DNA of 8,297 nt from an uncultured Oscillospiraceae bacterium (GCA_900763995.1 CAAFMK010000200.1:1-8297), one strand, 5' to 3'. Numbered from the stretch's first letter, positions 1 through 6,123 are shown. The notes: generated by a model from the letters alone, not told the origin. Numbers and translations: made by a program.

Positions 1-2
1 AA

Positions 3-93
3 AATGAATAATAAACCAATATATACACAACAATATTCATAATTAGTGAATATATACGAAAGTAAATTGGTCATAAATGAATAATAATGCAAA
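3..93. promoter_or_regulatory. Candidate ArgR/AhrC operator: cluster of ARG boxes upstream of argG
   Basis: Compared with the ARG box consensus WNTGAATWWWWATTCANW (an 18-base palindrome bound by ArgR/AhrC when arginine is present), I see four sites. Core matches, counted over the ten TGAAT and ATTCA positions, are: 3-20, 8 of 10; 24-41, 6 of 10 (right half perfect); 45-62, 7 of 10 (left half perfect); 76-93, 9 of 10, reading TGAAT-AATA-ATGCA, which also fits the Bacillus-type ATKCA half-site. The first three start exactly 21 bases apart, that is 18-base boxes with 3-base spacers, the usual ArgR arrangement. The junction of boxes two and three shows as ATTCA-n7-TGAAT at 35-51. Placement directly ahead of an arginine operon makes the assignment strong; occupancy of the weaker boxes is inference. 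Confidence 0.8.
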
Positions 94-100
94 AAGACCC

Positions 101-129
101 TTGCATTTATTGATGAGTTATGGTAGACT
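101..129 (+). promoter_or_regulatory. Candidate promoter of the arg operon (extended -10 type)
   Basis: TTGCAT at 101-106 could be the -35 element and TAGACT at 124-129 the -10 element, with a 17-base spacer. A TG at 121-122, one base before the -10, gives an extended -10 (TGnTAGACT). The hexamers match consensus only at 3 of 6 and 4 of 6, so the call rests on the spacing, the TG motif and the position just downstream of the best ARG box. Initiation would fall near 136, leaving a leader of roughly 73 bases. Other pairings tried in the AT-rich region were worse. Confidence 0.42.
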
Positions 130-147
130 GTTGCCATCGAATACAGC

Positions 148-186
148 GGCAGGAACAGGGCCAACAGGATAAAAGTGCTCCCTGCC
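148..186 (+). other. Possible leader hairpin before argG
   Basis: GGCAGG at 148-153 can pair with CCTGCC at 181-186, giving a 6-bp GC-rich stem with a 27-base loop in the presumed 5' leader of the argG transcript. The overlapping CTCC at 178-181 could instead pair with GGAG of the argG ribosome binding site at 194-197. The stem is short, its loop is long and no U-run follows, so it is not a terminator. A regulatory role is speculation. Confidence 0.25.
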
Positions 187-193
187 AATACAT

Positions 194-200
194 GGAGGAG
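194..200 (+). promoter_or_regulatory. Ribosome binding site of argG
   Basis: GGAGGAG lies 8 bases before the ATG at 209. It is the best-formed Shine-Dalgarno sequence in the window and fixes the argG start. Confidence 0.85.
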
Positions 201-208
201 AATGGATT

Positions 209-1426
209 ATGTCACAGGTAAAAAAGGTAGTGCTGGCTTATTCTGGTGGTTTGGACACCTCGATCATTATCCCTTGGCTGAAAGAGAACTATGGCAACCC
301 TGAAATTATTGCAGTCTCCGGCGATGTGGGACAGGGCACAGAGCTGGACGGCCTGGAGGAAAAGGCCATCAAGACAGGCGCTTCCAAGCTGTACATTGAG
401 GACCTGACCGATGAGATGGTGGATGATGTGATCATCCCCTCCATGATGATGGGGGCCAAATATGAGGACTATCTGCTGGGCACCGCCTTTGCACGGCCCA
501 TCATCGCCAAGCGGCTGGTGGAGATCGCAAAGAAAGAGGGGGCGGACGCCATCTGCCACGGCTGTACCGGAAAGGGCAACGACCAGGTGAGGTTTGAGCT
601 GGCCATCAAGCGCTTTGCCCCTGAGATGAAGATTATCGCCCCCTGGCGGGAGTGGGACATCAAGGGCCGGGATGAGGAGATCGACTACGCAGAGGCCCAC
701 AATGTCCCCCTGAAAATTTCCAGGGAAACCAACTACTCCAAGGATAAAAATCTCTGGCATCTGTCCCATGAGGGGCTGGATCTGGAGGATCCCGCCAATG
801 AGCCAATGTATGATAAGCCCGGCTTTTTGGAAATGGGCGTCTCTCCCGCTGTGGCCCCTGACAAGGCCACCTATGTAACACTGGACTTTGAGAAGGGCTG
901 GCCTGTGGCAATAGATGGGGAGAAGATGAAAGCCAGTGATATCATCCGCAAGCTCAACGATCTGGGGGGTGCAAATGGCATCGGCCTGTTGGACATTGTG
1001 GAAAACCGGCTGGTGGGGATGAAAGACCGGGGCGTGTATGAGACCCCAGGCGGCACCATCCTGTACCGGGCCCATGAGGTGCTGGAGATGATCACATTGG
1101 ATAAGGACACCAAGCACATGAAGCAAAAGCTGGCGGTGGACTTTGCCGATCTGGTCTACAATGGCAAGTGGTTCACCCCACTGCGGGAGGCCCTGACCGC
1201 CTTTGCTGTGGATACCCAGAAGTATGTCACAGGCACGGTAAAGCTCAAGCTGTATAAGGGCAACATCATCACCTCATCTGTCACCTCCCCCTGTACGCTG
1301 TACTCTGAAAATCTGGTGACCTTTGAGGAGAGCGACTACGACCAGAAGGATTCTCAGGGCTTTATCAATCTGTGGGGTCTGCCCGACACCGTACAGGCCC
1401 TGCGGGAGCAGAACAAGCTGCAATAA
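209..1426 (+). CDS. argG: Argininosuccinate synthase
   Basis: ArgG joins citrulline and aspartate with ATP to give argininosuccinate, AMP and pyrophosphate, the penultimate step of arginine synthesis, in the cytoplasm. The 405-residue product has the usual bacterial length. Residues 10-18 read AYSGGLDTS, the N-type ATP pyrophosphatase P-loop. Residues 118-130 (GCTGKGNDQVRFE) form the second family signature, which binds citrulline and aspartate. NYSKDKNLWHLSHEG at 175-189 and ENRLVGMKDRGVYETPGG at 265-282 are further conserved synthetase-domain blocks. The start is the ATG 8 bases after GGAGGAG. It is the first gene of the operon, nearest the ARG boxes, and is followed after 94 bases by argH, which consumes its product. 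No damage or missing active-site residue is seen. Identification is near certain. Confidence 0.98.
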   Translation: MSQVKKVVLAYSGGLDTSIIIPWLKENYGNPEIIAVSGDVGQGTELDGLEEKAIKTGASKLYIEDLTDEMVDDVIIPSMMMGAKYEDYLLGTAFARPIIAKRLVEIAKKEGADAICHGCTGKGNDQVRFELAIKRFAPEMKIIAPWREWDIKGRDEEIDYAEAHNVPLKISRETNYSKDKNLWHLSHEGLDLEDPANEPMYDKPGFLEMGVSPAVAPDKATYVTLDFEKGWPVAIDGEKMKASDIIRKLNDLGGANGIGLLDIVENRLVGMKDRGVYETPGGTILYRAHEVLEMITLDKDTKHMKQKLAVDFADLVYNGKWFTPLREALTAFAVDTQKYVTGTVKLKLYKGNIITSSVTSPCTLYSENLVTFEESDYDQKDSQGFINLWGLPDTVQALREQNKLQ

Positions 1427-1436
1427 AAGTAATTGC

Positions 1437-1481
1437 GTGTCCTGTGGCAGAGGGGCTGTGTGCTTCCCTGCCACAGGATAC
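1437..1481 (+). other. Strong hairpin in the argG-argH spacer
   Basis: Bases 1437-1450 pair with 1468-1481 in an uninterrupted 14-bp stem that contains one G-U pair; its inner 11 bp, TCCTGTGGCAG with CTGCCACAGGA, are perfect Watson-Crick. After an A-C mismatch, 1452-1455 can add four more pairs with 1463-1466, leaving a 7-base loop. The hairpin begins 11 bases after the argG stop and ends 24 bases before the argH Shine-Dalgarno. The following bases (CCGAACAG) are not a U-run, so a simple intrinsic terminator is unlikely. An mRNA-stability or processing element that sets the argG to argH ratio is a reasonable inference. Confidence 0.75.
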
Positions 1482-1505
1482 CGAACAGTTTATGTAATCA
1501 ATGGT

Positions 1506-1511
1506 AAGGGG
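1506..1511 (+). promoter_or_regulatory. Ribosome binding site of argH
   Basis: AAGGGG ends 9 bases before the ATG at 1521 but only 3 bases before the in-frame TTG at 1515. This favours the ATG as the argH start. Confidence 0.65.
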
Positions 1512-1520
1512 TAATTGGAT

Positions 1521-2906
1521 ATGAAGTTATGGGCAGGACGGTTTCAAAAGGAAACAGACACACAGGTAAATGATTTTAATTCCTCCATTGGATTTGATGC
1601 GCGGCTCTACCGCCAGGACATCGCTGGCTCCATTGCCCATGCGGATATGCTGGGGCAGCAGGGGATCATTGAGATGGAGGAGGCCCAGAAGATCATTGAG
1701 GGGCTCAAGGCCATTCTGGCAGATATTGATGGGGACAGGGTAGAATTTTCTCTGGAAAATGAGGACATTCACATGAATATCGAGGCGCTGCTCACCCAGC
1801 GGATTGGGGATGCGGGCAAGCGCCTGCACACCGCCCGAAGCCGGAACGACCAGGTGGCTGTGGATACCCGCCTGTATGTGAAAGAGGAGATCCCGGCCAT
1901 GATTGCCCAGGTGCTGGAGCTGGAAAAGGTACTCATTCAAAAGGGGAAGGAAAATCTGGATACCGTCATGCCGGGTTATACCCACCTCCAGCGGGCCCAG
2001 CCCACTACCTTTGCCCACTACATGATGGCTTACGCAAATATGTTTAAGCGGGATGTTACCCGTCTGGAGGACTGTCTGGAACGGCTGGACGAGTGCCCGC
2101 TGGGCTCTGGTGCGCTGGCCACCTCCACCTATCCAGTGGATCGCTTTGCCACAGCCCAAGCTTTGGGGTTTCAAAAGCCCACAGACAACTCCATGGACTC
2201 TGTGTCCGACCGGGATTACGCCATAGAGCTGCTCAGTGCACTGTCCATTTTGATGATGCACCTGTCCAGATTTTCGGAGGAAATCGTCCTGTGGTGCTCC
2301 TGGGAATTTAAGTATGTAGATCTGGACGATGCCTACTCCACCGGCTCCTCCATCATGCCACAAAAAAAGAATCCCGATGTGGCCGAGCTGGTGCGGGGAA
2401 AGACAGGCCGGGTGTACGGTGCCCTTGTCACGCTGCTGACCGTGATGAAATCCCTGCCCCTTGCCTATAATAAGGATATGCAGGAGGACAAGGAGGCACT
2501 TTTTGACGCCATTGACACAGTGGAACTGTGTGTCCCGGTCTTTGCCGCCATGGTGGACACCCTCACAGTCCGGCCCCGGGATATGGCCAAGGCCGCTTCT
2601 GGTGGATTCATCAATGCCACAGATTGTGCAGACTACCTGACCAAAAAGGGGATGCCATTCCGGGAGGCCTATCTGATCGTGGGCCGTCTGGTCAATATGT
2701 GCATCAAGACCGGGGAGACCCTGGACACCTTGGCCCTTAAGGATTTCCGGGCAATCTCCGCCATGTTTGATGAGGACATCTATCAGGCGTTGGCGCTGAA
2801 AACCTGTGTGAATGGGCGCAAGGTCTACGGCGGCCCAAGCAGAGAGAGTGTGGAGCAGCAGATCACACTGATTGAAGATTTTGTTGTACAACACAGCAAG
2901 GGATGA
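1521..2906 (+). CDS. argH: Argininosuccinate lyase
   Basis: ArgH splits argininosuccinate into arginine and fumarate, the last step of the pathway. It belongs to the fumarase/aspartase superfamily and normally works as a cytoplasmic homotetramer. From the ATG the product has 461 residues, a standard length, and opens MKLWAGRF, close to the family's usual MKLWGGRF. Visible motifs are HTARSRNDQV at 103-112; PGYTHLQRAQPTTFAHY at 151-167, carrying the conserved catalytic-region His155; and the superfamily signature GSSIMPQKKNPD at 275-286, whose flexible loop carries the catalytic serine (the Ser276-277 pair) and Lys282. A TTG two codons upstream keeps the frame open, but its Shine-Dalgarno spacing is too short. 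The gene lies between the strong hairpin after argG and argC, 52 bases on. It appears intact, and I see no sign of transfer. Confidence 0.98.
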   Translation: MKLWAGRFQKETDTQVNDFNSSIGFDARLYRQDIAGSIAHADMLGQQGIIEMEEAQKIIEGLKAILADIDGDRVEFSLENEDIHMNIEALLTQRIGDAGKRLHTARSRNDQVAVDTRLYVKEEIPAMIAQVLELEKVLIQKGKENLDTVMPGYTHLQRAQPTTFAHYMMAYANMFKRDVTRLEDCLERLDECPLGSGALATSTYPVDRFATAQALGFQKPTDNSMDSVSDRDYAIELLSALSILMMHLSRFSEEIVLWCSWEFKYVDLDDAYSTGSSIMPQKKNPDVAELVRGKTGRVYGALVTLLTVMKSLPLAYNKDMQEDKEALFDAIDTVELCVPVFAAMVDTLTVRPRDMAKAASGGFINATDCADYLTKKGMPFREAYLIVGRLVNMCIKTGETLDTLALKDFRAISAMFDEDIYQALALKTCVNGRKVYGGPSRESVEQQITLIEDFVVQHSKG

Positions 2907-2958
2907 ATCCCTGTACCATGTTGCAGTGGTGTGTACACAAAGGAAATGAGAAAAGTAT

Positions 2959-3903
2959 ATGAATAAACCAAAAATTTATATTGATGGCAAAGAGGGAACC
3001 ACCGGCCTTCAGATCTATGAGCGGCTGGGGAGACGAGATGATATTGACCTTCTTCTGATCGATGAGGACAAGCGAAAGGACACTCAGGAGAGAAGCAAGT
3101 TTTTAAATGAGGCCGATCTGGTCTTTCTCTGTCTGCCCGATGCCGCTGCCGTGGAGGCCGTGTCCCTTATTGAAAACCCAAAGACAAAAGTGATCGATGC
3201 CTCCACCGCCCACCGCACGGCACAGGGCTGGGTCTACGGATTTCCAGAGCTTCTGCCAGGTCAGCACCAGCGGATCAAATGTTCCAACCGGGTGGCTAAT
3301 CCAGGCTGTCATGCTACAGGTTTTTTGTCTGTGGTGACCCCTATGGTGGAGCTTGGGATCATAGCCAAAGACTACCCGCTGTCCTGCTACTCCCTGACTG
3401 GCTATTCCGGGGGCGGGAAGAAAATGATTGCTGAGTATGAGGCAGCTGACCGTGACCCAAGACTGGCGGCTCCAGCGCCCTACGCCCTGACCCTGAGCCA
3501 TAAGCATCTGCCTGAAATGCAGCTGGTGGCCGGACTGGCCTTCCCACCAAATTTCCTGCCAGTGCTGGGCGATATTTACAAAGGGATGACCACCTGCGTG
3601 ATGGTGCAAAATGCCCAGCTGAAGGGGACACCCTCAGCCCAGGATATTCAGGAGCTGTTGAGCAGCTACTATCAGAATCAAAAGCTGGTTCGGGTGGCAC
3701 CCTTCGGTGGAACAGAGCCACGGATGTACACCAGCCAGCTGGCTGGCAAGGACTATTTGCAGATCACAGTCTCTGGCAATCAAGACCAGACCCTGCTGAC
3801 AGCCCAGTTTGACAATCTGGGTAAGGGGGCATCAGGCGCAGCTGTCCAAAACATGAATATTATGCTGGGCTTTGATGAGACGACAGGTTTAAGTCTAGAC
3901 TGA
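2959..3903 (+). CDS. argC: N-acetyl-gamma-glutamyl-phosphate reductase, short (type 2) form
   Basis: ArgC uses NADPH to reduce N-acetylglutamyl-5-phosphate, made by ArgB, to N-acetylglutamate semialdehyde, the substrate of ArgD. The 314-residue product starts with an NAD(P)-binding fold: IDGKEGTTG at 8-16 has the glycine pattern G10-x2-G13-x2-G16. NPGCHATG at 114-121 carries the acyl-enzyme nucleophile Cys117; GYSGGGKKMI at 148-157 and SHKHLPEM at 180-187 (conserved His region) follow. The compact N-terminus and blocks such as IDASTAHRTAQGWVYGFPEL (79-98) resemble the uncommon 'argC_other' form (TIGR01851), best known to me from Proteobacteria, rather than the classical form of about 340 residues. 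This subtype assignment is from memory and less sure than the function. The start is the only ATG after an in-frame stop at 2947; its Shine-Dalgarno (AGGA, 2941-2944) is 14 bases away, unusually far. Confidence 0.96.
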   Translation: MNKPKIYIDGKEGTTGLQIYERLGRRDDIDLLLIDEDKRKDTQERSKFLNEADLVFLCLPDAAAVEAVSLIENPKTKVIDASTAHRTAQGWVYGFPELLPGQHQRIKCSNRVANPGCHATGFLSVVTPMVELGIIAKDYPLSCYSLTGYSGGGKKMIAEYEAADRDPRLAAPAPYALTLSHKHLPEMQLVAGLAFPPNFLPVLGDIYKGMTTCVMVQNAQLKGTPSAQDIQELLSSYYQNQKLVRVAPFGGTEPRMYTSQLAGKDYLQITVSGNQDQTLLTAQFDNLGKGASGAAVQNMNIMLGFDETTGLSLD

Positions 3904-3944
3904 ATGGGCGCTAGGGTGTAAAATAGAATTATCTTTGATAAAAT

Positions 3945-3950
3945 AGGTGA
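3945..3950 (+). promoter_or_regulatory. Ribosome binding site of argJ, decides the start
   Basis: AGGTGA ends 5 bases before the ATG at 3956. The upstream in-frame GTG at 3947 lies inside this element and has no Shine-Dalgarno of its own, so the ATG is preferred. Confidence 0.7.
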
Positions 3951-3955
3951 TTGCC

Positions 3956-5179
3956 ATGTTGAAAGAAATTTCCGGCGGTGTATGTGCCGCACAGGGCTTT
4001 CGGGCCGGTGCTGTCCACTGTGGCGTAAAGGCCAACAGCAGCCCAGACAAAAAGGATCTGGCCCTGATCCTGTCCCAGCAGGAGTGTGCCGCCGCTGCGG
4101 TGTATACCATGAATCGGGTCAAGGCCGCCCCCATCTATGTCACAATGGGAAATCTGGAAAATGGTGAGGCGTGGGGTGTGGTGGTCAACAGCGGCAACGC
4201 CAATGCCTGCTGTCCCATGAGTCATGAAAATGCGGTGGCTATGTGTCAGGCCGCTGCCCAGGCGACAGGGAGGGCCCCGGAGGACTTCGTGGTGGCCTCC
4301 ACCGGTGTCATTGGACAGACCATTGACATTGGGGCCATTCAGGCCGGGATACCCGCTGCCGCTGCAGCCATGAGCACAGATGGTTCAGATGGGGTGGCCA
4401 ACGCCATTATGACCACAGATACAGTGAAAAAGGAGATCGCAGTTTCCTTTTCCATCGGCGGTCAGGAGGTAAAAATGGGTGCAGTGGCCAAGGGCTCAGG
4501 CATGATCCACCCAAATATGGGCACCATGCTGGCCTTTATTACCACAGACTGCGCCATTACCCACCAGATGCTTTCAGAGGCACTCCATGAGGTGGCGGGC
4601 AAGACCTTCAACCGTGTCACAGTAGACGGGGACACCTCTACCAACGATACCTGTGCAGTGCTGGCCAACGGGATGGCGGGGAATGATCTCATCGAGTGGA
4701 AAAATGAGGACTATCAGGTATTCAAGGATGCACTGTCCCATGTCTGCCGCTATCTGGCCCGGGCCATTGCCGGGGATGGTGAGGGGGCCAGCAAGCTGGT
4801 GACCTGCAGGGTAACTGGAGCCAGAAGTGAGGAGACCGCCGAGCGGCTGTCCAAGTCTGTGGTGGGCTCTGCGCTGGTCAAGGCGGCCATGTTTGGGGCA
4901 GATGCCAACTGGGGCCGTGTGCTGTGTGCCATGGGCTACTCCAAGGCCCCCTTCCGCCCGGAGTATGTGGATGTCTCCTTCCAGTCCTGCGCCGGAGAAA
5001 TTCTGGTGTGCAAGCAGGGTGAGGGACAGCCCTTTGATGAGGACAGGGCCAAGGAGATCCTCTCCCAGAAAGAGGTTATCATCGCGGTGGAGCTCCATGA
5101 GGGCGAGGACATGGCAGAGTGCTGGGGCTGTGACCTCACATATGACTATGTAAAAATCAACGGGGATTATCGCACCTGA
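3956..5179 (+). CDS. argJ: Glutamate N-acetyltransferase / ornithine acetyltransferase
   Basis: ArgJ moves acetyl from N-acetylornithine to glutamate, releasing ornithine and regenerating N-acetylglutamate, which makes the pathway cyclic. Some members also use acetyl-CoA and N-acetylate glutamate de novo; the sequence alone does not settle which applies. The product has 407 residues from the chosen ATG. ArgJ is an Ntn-type enzyme that cuts itself into alpha and beta chains before a threonine nucleophile; here that is Thr190 in KGSGMIHPNMGTMLAF (179-194). The preceding residue is Gly189, where many homologues have Ala. Other marks are NSGNANACC at 78-86, STGVIGQ at 115-121 (Thr116-Gly117 oxyanion hole), DGDTSTND at 224-231, GEGASK at 275-280 and the canonical C-terminus NGDYRT. 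It begins 52 bases after argC and ends 55 before argB. Confidence 0.97.
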   Translation: MLKEISGGVCAAQGFRAGAVHCGVKANSSPDKKDLALILSQQECAAAAVYTMNRVKAAPIYVTMGNLENGEAWGVVVNSGNANACCPMSHENAVAMCQAAAQATGRAPEDFVVASTGVIGQTIDIGAIQAGIPAAAAAMSTDGSDGVANAIMTTDTVKKEIAVSFSIGGQEVKMGAVAKGSGMIHPNMGTMLAFITTDCAITHQMLSEALHEVAGKTFNRVTVDGDTSTNDTCAVLANGMAGNDLIEWKNEDYQVFKDALSHVCRYLARAIAGDGEGASKLVTCRVTGARSEETAERLSKSVVGSALVKAAMFGADANWGRVLCAMGYSKAPFRPEYVDVSFQSCAGEILVCKQGEGQPFDEDRAKEILSQKEVIIAVELHEGEDMAECWGCDLTYDYVKINGDYRT

Positions 5180-5221
5180 TACGACCCGTCAAAAAGTGGT
5201 CTTGATACAGACATAGAAAAT

Positions 5222-5228
5222 GGAGGGG
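5222..5228 (+). promoter_or_regulatory. Ribosome binding site of argB, decides the start
   Basis: GGAGGGG ends 6 bases before the ATG at 5235. The earlier in-frame ATG at 5220 overlaps the Shine-Dalgarno itself, so it is unlikely to be used. Confidence 0.75.
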
Positions 5229-5234
5229 TTTGAG

Positions 5235-6092
5235 ATGGCCTTCAATGAGGTGGATCGGGCGCAGGTACTGGCAGAGGCGCTCCCATATATTCAAAAATAT
5301 AACCAGAAAACCATTGTGGTCAAGTATGGCGGTAATGCTATGGTGTCACAGGAACTGCGCCAGGCCGTAATCTCAGATATTGTGCTGCTGTCGCTGGTGG
5401 GGATTCGTGTGGTGGTGGTTCACGGCGGCGGGCCGGAGATCGATCGGATGCTCAACAAGGTGGGCAAGGAATCCAAATTTGTGGATGGTCTGCGCTATAC
5501 CGATGAGGAGACCATGGAGATCGTGCAGCAGGTGCTGTGCGGACAGGTCAACAAGGATCTGGTGGCCACCCTGAACCGACTGGGCGGCCGGGCCGTTGGC
5601 CTGTGTGGTCTGGATGGTGCCATGTTGCAGGCCAGAAAGCTGGACGATAAATTCGGTCTGGTGGGTGAGGTGCACCATGTGGATGCACGACCGGTGATCG
5701 ATGCACTGGAGGGCGGCTATATCCCGGTGGTGTCCACTGTGGCTCAGGGGACAGATGCACAGGTGTCCTACAATGTCAATGCAGATACCGCCGCTGCCAA
5801 GCTGGCCGTGGCGCTGGGGGCTGAAAATCTGCTTCTGCTCACCGATGTGCGTGGGCTTTTGCAAGATCCAAAGGATGATAGCACCCTGATTTCAGAACTC
5901 AAGCTCTCCAATGTCCCTGCGCTGGTGCAAAAGGGCGTGATTACAGGGGGAATGCTGCCAAAGGTGAACTGCTGTGTGGAGGCGGTGCGCTCTGGAGTAA
6001 AATCCGCGACCATTTTGGATGGCCGTGTAGAGCACTCCATCCTGATCGAGCTGTTGTCCGATGCTGGTATTGGCACCATGCTGATTCAATGA
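5235..6092 (+). CDS. argB: Acetylglutamate kinase, arginine-sensitive type
   Basis: ArgB phosphorylates the gamma carboxyl of N-acetylglutamate with ATP. It is a cytoplasmic amino acid kinase family enzyme and the usual control point of the cyclic pathway. The 285-residue product shows KYGGNAM at 30-36 (phosphate-binding lysine and glycines), VHGGGPEI at 62-69 (acetylglutamate loop), Arg87 in DGLRYTD, CGQVNKDLV at 102-110, YNVNADTAAAKLA at 179-191 and GGMLPKV at 238-244 with Lys243. About 25 residues precede the first strand, including the helix VLAEALPYIQKY; this N-helix is typical of hexameric arginine-inhibited kinases and absent from the shorter insensitive E. coli enzyme. The C-terminal ELLSDAGIGTM (272-282) fits the arginine-site signature. 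Feedback inhibition is therefore inferred. The start follows GGAGGGG; argD begins 31 bases after its stop. Confidence 0.97.
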   Translation: MAFNEVDRAQVLAEALPYIQKYNQKTIVVKYGGNAMVSQELRQAVISDIVLLSLVGIRVVVVHGGGPEIDRMLNKVGKESKFVDGLRYTDEETMEIVQQVLCGQVNKDLVATLNRLGGRAVGLCGLDGAMLQARKLDDKFGLVGEVHHVDARPVIDALEGGYIPVVSTVAQGTDAQVSYNVNADTAAAKLAVALGAENLLLLTDVRGLLQDPKDDSTLISELKLSNVPALVQKGVITGGMLPKVNCCVEAVRSGVKSATILDGRVEHSILIELLSDAGIGTMLIQ

Positions 6093-6111
6093 TTTATCTG
6101 TGCCAGAATGT

Positions 6112-6117
6112 GGAGGA
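6112..6117 (+). promoter_or_regulatory. Ribosome binding site of argD, decides the start
   Basis: GGAGGA ends 6 bases before the ATG at 6124. The open frame extends upstream to a GTG at 6100, but that start would put the Shine-Dalgarno inside the coding sequence. Confidence 0.8.
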
Positions 6118-6123
6118 TGCTTT

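Noticed and set aside
77..172. 31-codon open frame ahead of argG as a possible leader peptide
   Set aside because: It starts inside the best ARG box and upstream of the proposed transcription start. It has no Shine-Dalgarno and only two scattered Arg codons, not a run that would suit attenuation.
212..1126. 304-codon open frame antisense to argG
   Set aside because: It lies wholly opposite a certain gene, its translation shows no recognisable domain, and long antisense frames are expected when codon third positions are GC-rich.
1437..1481. Argument that the argG-argH hairpin is an intrinsic terminator
   Set aside because: No U-run follows the stem, and argH downstream has no promoter that I can see, so full termination would cut the pathway.
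1323..1514. 63-codon sense frame covering the argG 3' end and the spacer
   Set aside because: It is out of frame with argG, Arg- and Cys-rich, and has no ribosome binding site. It exists because the hairpin region happens to lack stops.
1515..1520. TTG start two codons upstream for argH
   Set aside because: It is only 3 bases from the Shine-Dalgarno, while the ATG at 1521 gives the family's usual MKLW start at 9 bases.
1527..2894. 455-codon open frame antisense to argH
   Set aside because: It mirrors argH almost end to end. The product is rich in His, Gly and Gln with no family motif, which is the usual look of a shadow of a real gene.
3917..3944. TAAAAT -10-like hexamers in the argC-argJ spacer as an internal promoter
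   Set aside because: No -35 element lies at a suitable distance. The second hexamer would start transcription inside the argJ ribosome binding site.
5220..5234. Upstream ATG for argB adding five residues
   Set aside because: It overlaps the GGAGGGG element that serves the ATG at 5235, and nothing upstream would recruit a ribosome to it.
6100..6123. GTG start adding eight residues to argD
   Set aside because: The added codons contain the GGAGGA Shine-Dalgarno, and the extra residues do not match the family's N-terminus.
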